A stretch of DNA of 5,493 nt from Saprospirales bacterium (GTDB lineage Bacteria > Bacteroidota > Bacteroidia > Chitinophagales > Saprospiraceae), in NCBI GenBank assembly GCA_003448025.1, contig DLXL01000163.1, positions 1-5,493 on the forward strand. Direction: 5' to 3'. The number at the start of each line of letters is the position of its first letter. Position 1 is the stretch's first letter. Below, one piece after another: positions 1 to 5,493 of the stretch. The notes under the pieces are model-generated. The model was not told the DNA's origin. It saw only the letters and a list, made by a program, of their open reading frames with translations, and made no database searches. The translations under genes were made by a program, and so were the position numbers.

Positions 1-2
1 CC

Positions 3-23
3 GCGCCTCTGCGGTAAAAAAAA
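3..23 (+). repeat. Short intergenic repeat, copy 1 (GC-rich unit plus A-run)
   Basis: The unit gcgcctctgcggt (3-15) is followed by eight A residues (16-23). The same 13-base unit returns exactly at 37-49, giving a 34-base period, and a variant lies at 3084-3111. Because the window begins within this region, more units may lie to the left. Repeats of the type 'cgcctctgcggt' followed by A or T runs are, from memory, scattered through many environmental bacterial genomes in intergenic positions. That family link is recollection, not shown here. Confidence 0.75.
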
Positions 24-36
24 CCTCCTCACCTCA

Positions 37-58
37 GCGCCTCTGCGGTAAAAAAAAA
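37..58 (+). repeat. Short intergenic repeat, copy 2, forming the paaD leader
   Basis: This is an exact second copy of the 13-base unit (37-49) followed by nine A residues (50-58). The A-run ends six bases before the paaD ATG, with ctcacc between them. The repeat therefore occupies the place where a ribosome binding site would be. No Shine-Dalgarno-like AGGAGG is visible. In Bacteroidota, A-rich leaders commonly replace Shine-Dalgarno sites, so the A-run may help translation of paaD; this role is an inference. Confidence 0.75.
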
Positions 59-64
59 CTCACC

Positions 65-562
65 ATGGTAACCACACTCTCAGGAATAGAAGAACTGGTT
101 TGGGAACGACTGTCGCTCATCCCTGATCCGGAAATACCAGTCATCAGCATCGTAGAGCTTGGTATTGTACGTAATGTGCAATATGATGGTGACACACTTA
201 ATATTGTAGTCACCCCTACTTATACCGGATGTCCGGCCATGCACCTTTTTGTAGCTGAGATTAAAGCTGCCATGCATGATCAGGGCTTTGACAATCTGAA
301 TATTTCCACCGTCTATTCCCCGGCCTGGACAACCGATCTGATAGCTCCGGAAGCCATGCAAAAACTGAAAAACTACGGCATAGCGCCACCGGTGAAAGAT
401 ACTTCCCAGGATGATCCATTTGCACCTCCACCTGTGATACCCTGCCCGCGCTGCGGCTCGGAACACACCAGCATGGTCAGTCAATTTGGCGCCACCGCCT
501 GCAAATCGCTGTATACCTGCAACGATTGCAAAGAGCCTTATGAGTATTTCAAGCATTTTTAG
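65..562 (+). CDS. paaD: 1,2-phenylacetyl-CoA epoxidase accessory subunit PaaD
   Basis: PaaD is a cytoplasmic accessory protein of the aerobic phenylacetate pathway. It is needed for activity of the PaaABCE ring-epoxidase and is thought to act in Fe-S or diiron maturation. The 165-residue protein has the family's two parts. An N-terminal MIP18/DUF59 domain (about residues 8-100) carries DPEIP (21-25) and the conserved TGCP with Cys56. A C-terminal zinc-ribbon-like domain has CPRC (Cys127, Cys130), Cys146 in FGATACKSLY, TCNDC (Cys152, Cys155) and the typical EPYEYFKHF ending. Length and both domains are complete, so the gene looks intact. The ATG at 65 gives the normal N-terminus and follows a repeat-derived A-run instead of a Shine-Dalgarno site. 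In classical paaABCDE operons paaE follows; here a beta-barrel gene starts 16 bases downstream. The upstream neighbour is outside the window. The MIP18 domain alone is shared with SufT-type proteins, but the cysteine-rich tail makes PaaD the clear choice. Confidence 0.94.
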   Translation: MVTTLSGIEELVWERLSLIPDPEIPVISIVELGIVRNVQYDGDTLNIVVTPTYTGCPAMHLFVAEIKAAMHDQGFDNLNISTVYSPAWTTDLIAPEAMQKLKNYGIAPPVKDTSQDDPFAPPPVIPCPRCGSEHTSMVSQFGATACKSLYTCNDCKEPYEYFKHF

Positions 563-578
563 GAAGCAGGTGCTCAAC

Positions 579-1118
579 ATGAAACACTATTCTATCCTTG
601 TTGCGGTTACATTATGCTTTCTGGAGGCAGGCCAGTTGCCTGCACAAGGGAGTTTGGATAAATATCATAAAAATATCTTTATAGAGCTTGGAGGTCGTGG
701 TCTTGCTGTTTCGGCAAATTTCGACATGCGACTTAAACGCGGTGTCCAAAACGGTTGGGGTGTTCGGGCAGGAGCCGGTACCTCTCTGGAGTTGCTTGAT
801 GCTGCTCCAAAAGTGAACGGGGGGCCGGGGCTTCTCACTTTCCCGGTTGCAGTGAATTACCTGGTTGGCAGGCGTAGAAGTTCTTTTGACGCCGGAATAG
901 GCCTTACACCCATCCATGTGAACTATGAAAAAATCAGTATTGTGGGTGATAAATTCCTGTACGGCCCACGATGGGCATTATTCGGTTTGTTACATCTGGG
1001 GTATCGTTTCCAGCCCTTACGCCGGGGGGTGATGTTTGGGGGGAATGTTGTCCTGGGGCGCTGGTCGGGAGGTTCCTACACTACGGCCGGTTTTTTTCTG
1101 GGTTATGGTTTCAAATAG
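579..1118 (+). CDS. Small outer-membrane beta-barrel protein, secreted
   Basis: This is a 179-residue protein with an N-terminal signal peptide: MKHYS, a hydrophobic stretch over about residues 5-18, and a likely cleavage near LPAQ (20-23). The mature part is rich in Gly and aromatic residues in alternating strand-like runs: NIFIELGGRGLAVSANFDMRL near 32-52, GVRAGAGTSLEL, LTFPVAVNYLVG and FDAGIGLTPIHVNY. It ends in FFLGYGFK, a C-terminal strand with terminal aromatics as in outer-membrane barrels. Proteins opening with an 'FxExGGxGLxxSxNxD' strand are frequent in Bacteroidota and mostly uncharacterised; that link is from memory. I chose the ATG at 579 because it yields the signal peptide; the frame stays open to an ATG at 486, but that would overlap paaD by 77 bases and bury the signal peptide. 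AGGAAG at 561-566, overlapping the paaD stop, is a weak and distant possible ribosome site. The gene lies 16 bases after paaD and 32 before the next gene, so it may be co-transcribed. Function is unknown. Confidence 0.82.
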   Translation: MKHYSILVAVTLCFLEAGQLPAQGSLDKYHKNIFIELGGRGLAVSANFDMRLKRGVQNGWGVRAGAGTSLELLDAAPKVNGGPGLLTFPVAVNYLVGRRRSSFDAGIGLTPIHVNYEKISIVGDKFLYGPRWALFGLLHLGYRFQPLRRGVMFGGNVVLGRWSGGSYTTAGFFLGYGFK

Positions 1119-1150
1119 GATGGCTTCGGAACAAGTTTTACCTTTGCCCA

Positions 1151-1552
1151 ATGACTGCTTTGGACATCGTACAACAATATTACCAGGCCTTCAACCGACA
1201 GGATTGGGAAGGCATGCTGGCACATCTTTCTGACAACATCCGCCATGAAGTGAATCAGGGAGAGCCGCGTATCGGGAAAGACCTGTATCGTTCCTTTTTG
1301 CAACATATGGATGATTGTTATGCAGAAACCCTCACCGACATGGTGTTTTTTACTGAACCTGCCGGTAAGCGGGTGGCGGTAGAATTCACGGTAAACGGTA
1401 TTTACAAGAAAACAGACGGCGACCTGGTTCCGGCACGGGGACAGCAATATGTGCTGCCGGCCGGCGCATTCCTGGAGGTTCACAACGGCAAAATTACCCG
1501 TGTAACCACCTATTACAACCTGCCGCTCTGGATCAAACTGGTTTCGGTCTGA
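1151..1552 (+). CDS. SnoaL/NTF2-like protein, ketosteroid isomerase-related
   Basis: This is a 133-residue protein with the length and pattern of the NTF2-like cone-shaped fold. An N-terminal helix ALDIVQQYYQAFNRQDWEGMLAHLSDNIRHEVNQG (3-37) is the usual 'yyxAfnxxDwexmlxlLxdxvxhxxnqg' opening of the SnoaL-like group. The C-terminal strands include LPAGAFLEVHNGKITRVTTYYNLPLW, where the 'GKIxRVTxYYN' strand is typical of the 'ketosteroid isomerase-related' subgroup. Such folds bind small hydrophobic molecules or act as isomerases, cyclases or binding subunits; I cannot name a substrate or catalytic residues. The ATG at 1151 is preferred over the in-frame upstream ATG at 971, which lies deep inside the beta-barrel gene and would add 60 residues unlike the family. 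Its stop is one base before the GNAT start, so the pair is probably translationally coupled. Confident in the fold, unsure of the role. Confidence 0.86.
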   Translation: MTALDIVQQYYQAFNRQDWEGMLAHLSDNIRHEVNQGEPRIGKDLYRSFLQHMDDCYAETLTDMVFFTEPAGKRVAVEFTVNGIYKKTDGDLVPARGQQYVLPAGAFLEVHNGKITRVTTYYNLPLWIKLVSV

Positions 1553-1553
1553 T

Positions 1554-2147
1554 ATGGAATTGCGTTATGAAAAATACCGCGGAGCTGCTATCCGAACGGT
1601 ATTTGAACCGCTTGCAGCACTTCGCATAAGGGTGTTCAGGGATTTTCCGTATCTGTATGAAGGTACGCTGGATTACGAACTGGAATACCTCAATACCTAT
1701 GCTCAGGCAGAAAGGGCATTGCTCTTTGTCGTGTATGATGGGGAAAAAATGGTTGGCGCTACTACTTGTATTCCACTTTCCAATGAAACGCCTGATGTAC
1801 AGGAGCCTTTCCTCAAGGCAGGGTACAATCTGGATGAAGTGTTTTATTTTGGGGAGAGTATTTTATTGCAGGAATACCGCGGACACGGCATTGGGCATCG
1901 TTTTTTCAATGAACGGGAAGCGCATGCCGCTTCTTTTGATACTTATCGGTTTACCTGTTTTTGTGCAGTAGAACGCCCGGAAAATCATTCCTTGCGTCCG
2001 GAAGGTTACCGCCCGTTGGATGCTTTCTGGATGCAAAGAGGATACCGGAAAGAACCCGCCCTGGTGTCGCAATTTACCTGGCCGGATCTGGGTGAATCTA
2101 CGGGGACTGCTAAAAACATGATTTACTGGATCAAACCTTTGCCATGA
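1554..2147 (+). CDS. GNAT family N-acetyltransferase, nitrilase-associated type
   Basis: This is a 197-residue protein predicted to transfer an acetyl group from acetyl-CoA to an unknown amine. GNAT motif A is clear: strand VFYFGESILLQ (97-106) followed by the CoA-pyrophosphate loop EYRGHGIGHRFF, in which Arg109, Gly112 and Gly114 fit R/Q-x-x-G-x-G/A. A strand LLFVVYDGEKMVGATTCIPL (57-75) precedes it. The C-terminal block PLDAFWMQRGYRKEPAL fits the FW-x-x-x-GY motif B region. It is longer than a minimal GNAT, and the N-terminal part with PYLYEGTLDYELEYLNTY (32-49) is an extra conserved-looking segment. The start codon is one base after the stop of the NTF2-like gene and the stop overlaps the next start in ATGA (2144-2147), which ties it to both neighbours. 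In YhcX-type proteins, as I recall, a GNAT domain is fused to a nitrilase domain, matching this pair. Substrate unknown. Confidence 0.9.
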   Translation: MELRYEKYRGAAIRTVFEPLAALRIRVFRDFPYLYEGTLDYELEYLNTYAQAERALLFVVYDGEKMVGATTCIPLSNETPDVQEPFLKAGYNLDEVFYFGESILLQEYRGHGIGHRFFNEREAHAASFDTYRFTCFCAVERPENHSLRPEGYRPLDAFWMQRGYRKEPALVSQFTWPDLGESTGTAKNMIYWIKPLP

Positions 2148-3034
2148 CCGTTTCTGTTGCCACCGCTCAATATCCGGTAACTTTCCATGCAAACTTTGCT
2201 GCATGGGCAGCGCATACTGAAGCCTGGGTGCGTCAGGGCGGGGGGCAATTGTTACTTTTCCCGGAATATGGCTCCATGGAACTGGTAAGTCTGCTCCCTC
2301 CGGAGTTGCGAGCCGATCTGCAAGGGCAGGTGCTGGCGCTGGATGCCTTGCGCGCTGATTTTTGTACCGTGTTTGCCAGTCTGGCCCGTAAATACGCCTG
2401 CACGATTGTTGCGCCCAGTTTTCCGGTACAGGAATCGGGTAGGGTAGTGAACCGTTGTTTTATTTTTGGAGAAAATGGAGCCATGGCCTGGCAAGACAAG
2501 TTTTTCATGACGCGTTTCGAGCTGGAAGAATGGAACGTTAAAGCCGGCGAACCGATACTCAGTGTTTTTGAAACTGATTGGGGCTGTTTTGGCATACAGA
2601 TATGCTACGATGTGGAATTTCCCATAGGTGCGGCCCTGTTGAGCGAGGCCGGCGCCCAGATATTGCTGGCGCCCAGTTGCACCGAAACCATTCGCGGTTC
2701 GACCCGCGTACACGTAGGCGCCCGGGCGCGAGCCATGGAACAGCAGTTTTATACGGTAGTGAGTCCGCTCATCGGGAATGCCCCGTGGTCGCCGGCAGTG
2801 GATGTGAATTTTGGACACTCCGCGTTCTATTCCACGCCCGATAAACTCTTCCCGGAAGAGGGGATATTGAAACAATGCCCGGCCTTACAGCCGGGATGGC
2901 TGCTAGCCCAACTGGATTTGTCTTTGATTGAAAAGATCAGGCAAGACGGGCAGACGTTGAATTATAAGTCGCAAAAAGGGATAGGATATAGTTTGCGGGA
3001 GGGTGTATTTCAAGTGAGGAAGGTTGTGATTTGA
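2144..3034 (+). CDS. Carbon-nitrogen hydrolase (nitrilase superfamily)
   Basis: This 296-residue cytoplasmic enzyme is predicted to hydrolyse a C-N bond of an amide or similar substrate by a covalent thioester mechanism. The Glu-Lys-Cys triad is in place: Glu41 in LLLFPEYGSME, Lys119 in AWQDKFFMTRFE, and Cys154 in GIQICYDVEFP. A second conserved Glu is present in the FELEEW segment (126-129). The RARAMEQQFY block (194-203) and a following VVSPLIGN strand also fit the family, and the length is the usual 260-300 residues, so the enzyme looks active. It best resembles the subgroup often found fused to an N-terminal acetyltransferase (the 'RimI-like' nitrilase group), judged from memory and from the adjacent GNAT gene. 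The start overlaps the GNAT stop in ATGA, a sign of coupled translation. A perfect hairpin begins one base after the stop codon. A true nitrilase or omega-amidase role cannot be excluded, and the substrate is not visible. Confidence 0.93.
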   Translation: MTVSVATAQYPVTFHANFAAWAAHTEAWVRQGGGQLLLFPEYGSMELVSLLPPELRADLQGQVLALDALRADFCTVFASLARKYACTIVAPSFPVQESGRVVNRCFIFGENGAMAWQDKFFMTRFELEEWNVKAGEPILSVFETDWGCFGIQICYDVEFPIGAALLSEAGAQILLAPSCTETIRGSTRVHVGARARAMEQQFYTVVSPLIGNAPWSPAVDVNFGHSAFYSTPDKLFPEEGILKQCPALQPGWLLAQLDLSLIEKIRQDGQTLNYKSQKGIGYSLREGVFQVRKVVI

Positions 3035-3079
3035 GTTTTTACTGACGGGGTGACTGCCAGTCACCCCGTCAGTAAAAAC
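3035..3079. repeat. Perfect 21-bp inverted repeat with 3-base loop
   Basis: The left arm (3035-3055) and right arm (3059-3079) are exact reverse complements around the loop gcc (3056-3058). The core of the left arm is actgacggggtgact. The left arm begins with g plus five T, and the right arm ends with five A plus c. An intrinsic terminator would have A residues before and T residues after the stem; here the order is reversed on both strands and no T-run follows the hairpin. It begins directly after the stop codon of the hydrolase, so it could stabilise the mRNA 3' end, mark the transcript end with a factor, bind a dimeric protein, or be a palindromic mobile repeat. A non-classical terminator remains possible but is not supported by a U-tract. 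Confidence 0.9.
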
Positions 3080-3083
3080 AGGC

Positions 3084-3111
3084 GCGCCTCTCCGACTCCG
3101 CGGTAAAAAAA
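3084..3111 (+). repeat. Short intergenic repeat, variant copy 3
   Basis: This copy has the same opening gcgcctct (3084-3091) and the same closing gcggt plus A-run (3100-3111) as the two copies upstream of paaD, but with ccgactcc inserted between them. The A-run has seven residues. It lies four bases after the palindrome and 32 bases before the permease start. The built-in variation suggests a modular repeat made of short GC-rich blocks ending in 'gcggt' and poly-A. All three copies have the same orientation relative to the downstream gene. Confidence 0.65.
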
Positions 3112-3143
3112 TGACGCTCTCATAAACTGAAAACAAAAACACC
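3112..3143 (+). promoter_or_regulatory. A-rich leader of the permease gene
   Basis: The bases before the permease ATG contain gaaaacaaaaacacc and no Shine-Dalgarno core. As for paaD, the last four bases are cacc. A-rich, Shine-Dalgarno-free leaders are usual in Bacteroidota, which supports the ATG at 3144 as the start. No clear Bacteroidota-type -7 box (TAnnTTTG) is visible between 3080 and 3143, so the promoter position is not called. Confidence 0.4.
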
Positions 3144-5493
3144 ATGCTATCACATCACCTGTTGCTTGCTCTGCGCAACCTTCGTCGCCGCACATTCTTT
3201 TCTGTTGTCAACATTACCGGACTGGGTGTTGGCCTGGCCACCTGCTGGCTCATCGGGCTGTATGTTTGGCATGAAAAAAGTTTTGACCGTTTTTTCCCGC
3301 ATGCAGATCGTATCTGTGCCATAGCGCTGGATTTGAAAATGGGTGAAGATGAAGGCAGAACCACCAATACCCCACCGCCGCTTGGTCCCCGGCTGGCTGC
3401 AGATTTTCCGGAAATTGAACTCGCCGCACGTACATTTTACCTGCAGGAAAGCAACGTTCGGCTGGAAAAACCCGGACAAGCGCCCCTTTCTTTTGCAGAA
3501 ACCGGCGCCTACGCAGCAGATACCTCTTTCCTGGAATTATTCGATTTCCCTATGCTGGAGGGCGATCCGGCAACCGCGCTGGATCACTCCCGAAACCTCG
3601 TGCTCAGTGAAAAGGCCGCTCAAAAATACTTCGGAAAAAACTCGGCTATTGGGCAAACGCTTTTGATCAACGACCGGCCGTTTACCGTTTCCGGCGTAGT
3701 CAAACGGTTGCCTGCCGCCTCCACCGTACAATTCGATTTCCTGGTTCCAATGGCCGATTTCAAAGTCGTGGAGCGCTTTTCCTGGTCCTGGATTTGGCTG
3801 CAGGTAGACACCTGGGTACGTTTGAGGGAAGCGCCTACTCCAGCCAGCCTGGCTGCACTTGAAGCCAAATTCCCGGCTATGGTGCACAAACATGCACCTG
3901 CGGCATTTGAACGCATCGGGCAGAATTTTGAAGAACAACTCCGCCGTGGCGACCGCTGGAATGTGCAGCTTTTACCCCTGCCAACCTTGCATCTGGATCA
4001 TCCCAACCTCGCCAGTCGACTCACCACCCTGGGCGACGGAGCTCAGGTGATGATGTTCGGTATTATTGGACTCCTGATCCTTATTCTGGCCAGTATGAAT
4101 TTTATGAACCTGACCACCGCGCGTGCCTCCACCCGTGCCAGGGAGGTAGGCGTAAGGAAAGCCCTGGGCTCCGACCGCGGCACGCTTGTGGGGCAGTTCC
4201 TGACGGAATCCATGTTGTACAGCGGTTTGGGTATGGTACTGGCCACCGTTCTTGCCGGAGCAAGTCTGCCCTTGTTTAATCAGTTAACCGGGCTCGAAAT
4301 GGGCATTAGTCAGCTTTTTGCCTGGCAAAACCTGGGCCTGGCAGCAGGATTAACCGTTCTGACCGGCTTATTGGGCGGCTTGTACCCGGCTTTTTTCCTG
4401 TCGAAATTTCAGTCCGGAAAGGTGCTCAAAACGAATGTCGGCAGCATCAAAGGTGGCCATGCCGGCATCCGAAACGGTCTGGTAATGTTTCAGTTTTCCG
4501 CAACCATTGCCCTGATGTTATGTTCCTGGATGGTTTTGCGACAGCTGGAATTTGCTCAAAAGAATTCACCCGGGTTAAACCGGGAACATGTTTTGGTATT
4601 ACCGGTTCTCCGCAACCTCGAAAATCCAAAAGAGGTAGAGTCTTTCCGCCAGCACATTTCCCAGCTTCCGGAAGTCAGCACGGTATCCAGGGCCACTTTT
4701 TTGCCCTCTCTGGGAAGTTTCGGCGATTTTTACGAGCCAGAACAGGGTGAGCAAAACCGGGCGGTTACGTCCAACCTCCTGTTGTCTTCTTACCTGGGCG
4801 ATACCCGCCTGGTTCCTGCGCTTGGTTTAGACATCATTGCCGGAAGGAATTTTCAGGACGATACGGGACTGGGCGACTCCTGTTCGGTCATTCTGAATGA
4901 AGCAGCGGTTCGTGCTATCGGGTGGGAAAATCCTCCTGGCAACTGGCTGCGTTATCCTGGCCACCAAAACCAACGGTTTCAGGTGGTGGGGATCATGCGC
5001 GATTTCCACCTGGGTTCTGTGCGCACCGCCATTGAACCAGCCGCCATTTTCCACCATTCTTCCAATACTTATAAGGTTTATGCCTCCTACCTCGCGGTCA
5101 GGATGCAACCCGGAACAGAAAAGACTTGTATTGAAAAAACCGGAAAACTCTGGGCTGCCGCTATTCCGAATGCGCCATTCCAGTACGATTTTCTGGATGA
5201 GTCTTTCGCCAGGATGTATCGTTCAGAAGCCAAAATGGGCGCTGTTCTGAGCGTATTTACGGGTTTGGCCTTGTTTATCGGCTGTTTGGGGTTGTTTGCC
5301 CTGGCCGTATTTACCGCAGAACAAAGAACCAAGGAAATTGGGGTGCGCAAGGTGCTTGGCGCCAGCAGCGTCACGCTGCTGCGGATGCTGTTGCTGCAAC
5401 TGTCCCGCCCGGTTCTGATCGCAGTACCGATCGCCTGGGTGATCGGCTGGTGGGCGATGGCGCGCTGGCTCGAAGGGTTCAGCGTGCGGATCG
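3144..5493 (+). CDS. ABC transporter permease, FtsX/MacB-like, partial at right edge
   Basis: This frame is open from the ATG at 3144 to the end of the window: 783 codons plus one base, no stop. It is an inner-membrane permease of the type-VII ABC (MacB/FtsX) group, which works with a separate ATPase in lipoprotein, lipid, peptide or drug handling across the envelope, or in mechanotransmission. The N-terminus LALRNLRRRTFFSVVNITGLGVG is characteristic, with a first membrane helix at about 20-42. A MacB-like periplasmic domain (about 45-295) includes FLELFDFPMLEGDP and LVLSEKAAQKYFG. Three helices follow at about 302-325, 355-385 and 397-420, with the cytoplasmic motif REVGVRKALGS (333-343) after the first. 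The second half repeats this plan: helix near 444-466, a second periplasmic domain (about 470-690), helix 697-722, then TKEIGVRKVLGAS (729-741) and helix 753-772. From family knowledge roughly 40-60 residues, including the last helix, should lie beyond the window. No ATPase gene is visible. Substrate unknown. Confidence 0.93.
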   Translation, partial: MLSHHLLLALRNLRRRTFFSVVNITGLGVGLATCWLIGLYVWHEKSFDRFFPHADRICAIALDLKMGEDEGRTTNTPPPLGPRLAADFPEIELAARTFYLQESNVRLEKPGQAPLSFAETGAYAADTSFLELFDFPMLEGDPATALDHSRNLVLSEKAAQKYFGKNSAIGQTLLINDRPFTVSGVVKRLPAASTVQFDFLVPMADFKVVERFSWSWIWLQVDTWVRLREAPTPASLAALEAKFPAMVHKHAPAAFERIGQNFEEQLRRGDRWNVQLLPLPTLHLDHPNLASRLTTLGDGAQVMMFGIIGLLILILASMNFMNLTTARASTRAREVGVRKALGSDRGTLVGQFLTESMLYSGLGMVLATVLAGASLPLFNQLTGLEMGISQLFAWQNLGLAAGLTVLTGLLGGLYPAFFLSKFQSGKVLKTNVGSIKGGHAGIRNGLVMFQFSATIALMLCSWMVLRQLEFAQKNSPGLNREHVLVLPVLRNLENPKEVESFRQHISQLPEVSTVSRATFLPSLGSFGDFYEPEQGEQNRAVTSNLLLSSYLGDTRLVPALGLDIIAGRNFQDDTGLGDSCSVILNEAAVRAIGWENPPGNWLRYPGHQNQRFQVVGIMRDFHLGSVRTAIEPAAIFHHSSNTYKVYASYLAVRMQPGTEKTCIEKTGKLWAAAIPNAPFQYDFLDESFARMYRSEAKMGAVLSVFTGLALFIGCLGLFALAVFTAEQRTKEIGVRKVLGASSVTLLRMLLLQLSRPVLIAVPIAWVIGWWAMARWLEGFSVRI

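Noticed and set aside
1..58. CRISPR-like direct repeats
   Set aside because: There are only two units with a 13-base shared core and poly-A tails, and no regular series of unique spacers.
486..578. In-frame N-terminal extension of the beta-barrel protein from the ATG at 486
   Set aside because: It overlaps the cysteine-rich end of paaD and would place the signal peptide 31 residues inside the protein. The ATG at 579 gives a normal secreted protein.
971..1150. In-frame 60-residue extension of the NTF2-like protein
   Set aside because: It lies within the C-terminal half of the beta-barrel gene and its residues do not resemble the family. The ATG at 1151 gives the usual length.
2252..2875. Minus-strand frame of 207 codons opposite the carbon-nitrogen hydrolase
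   Set aside because: The plus-strand frame has a full catalytic triad and family motifs; the minus frame shows no recognisable domain and is an antisense shadow.
2981..3000. Possible Bacteroidota promoter box (TATAGTTTG) near the end of the hydrolase gene
   Set aside because: The spacing between TA and TTTG does not fit TAnnTTTG, and it lies inside a coding region upstream of the hairpin.
3035..3079. Classical Rho-independent terminator
   Set aside because: The stem is strong, but no T-run follows it on either strand; the T and A edges are in the reverse order. Kept as an inverted repeat.
3155..5374. Many short frames on both strands within 3155-5374
   Set aside because: All fall within the continuous permease frame, which has clear family motifs at both ends. 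None has a recognisable domain.

Overview
The window reads as part of a Bacteroidota chromosome, possibly from the Saprospiria or Chitinophagia side. Four things point that way: genes with weak or absent Shine-Dalgarno sites and A-rich leaders, a small secreted beta-barrel protein of Bacteroidota type, a long duplicated FtsX/MacB-type permease of the style common in that phylum, and short GC-rich intergenic repeats ending in poly-A. The assignment is an inference from gene style; no marker gene is present. All genes are on the + strand and packing is dense, with no gene-free stretch longer than about 110 bases.

Layout. Bases 1-64 hold two copies of a short repeat (gcgcctctgcggt plus an A-run) that run up to the start of paaD. 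PaaD (65-562) is the Fe-S/maturation-type accessory protein of the phenylacetyl-CoA epoxidase. After 16 bases comes a 179-residue outer-membrane beta-barrel protein (579-1118). After 32 bases follow three very tightly packed genes: a SnoaL/NTF2-like protein related to ketosteroid isomerases (1151-1552), a GNAT acetyltransferase (1554-2147, 1-base gap) and a carbon-nitrogen hydrolase of the nitrilase superfamily (2144-3034, ATGA overlap). One base-pair-perfect 21-bp inverted repeat begins right after the hydrolase stop codon, followed by a third, variant copy of the leading repeat. Finally, a large ABC transporter permease starts at 3144 and is still open at the right edge. It has 783 codons in the window and no stop, so a scan for closed ORFs would miss it.

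How the parts fit. The three-gene block 1151-3034 looks like one translationally coupled unit. GNAT and this type of nitrilase are known as a single fused protein in other bacteria (for example YhcX-type proteins), so the two enzymes here probably act on linked substrates, and the NTF2-like protein is a candidate third partner. The substrate is unknown. PaaD sits without paaE behind it, and the barrel protein has no evident link to phenylacetate metabolism. The permease begins a separate transcription unit after the palindrome; its ATPase partner is not in the window.

The most interesting points are the NTF2-GNAT-nitrilase cassette, the palindrome whose T/A flanks are arranged opposite to an intrinsic terminator, and the poly-A-ending repeats placed directly in gene leaders. 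I saw no CRISPR array, transposase, tRNA or rRNA.
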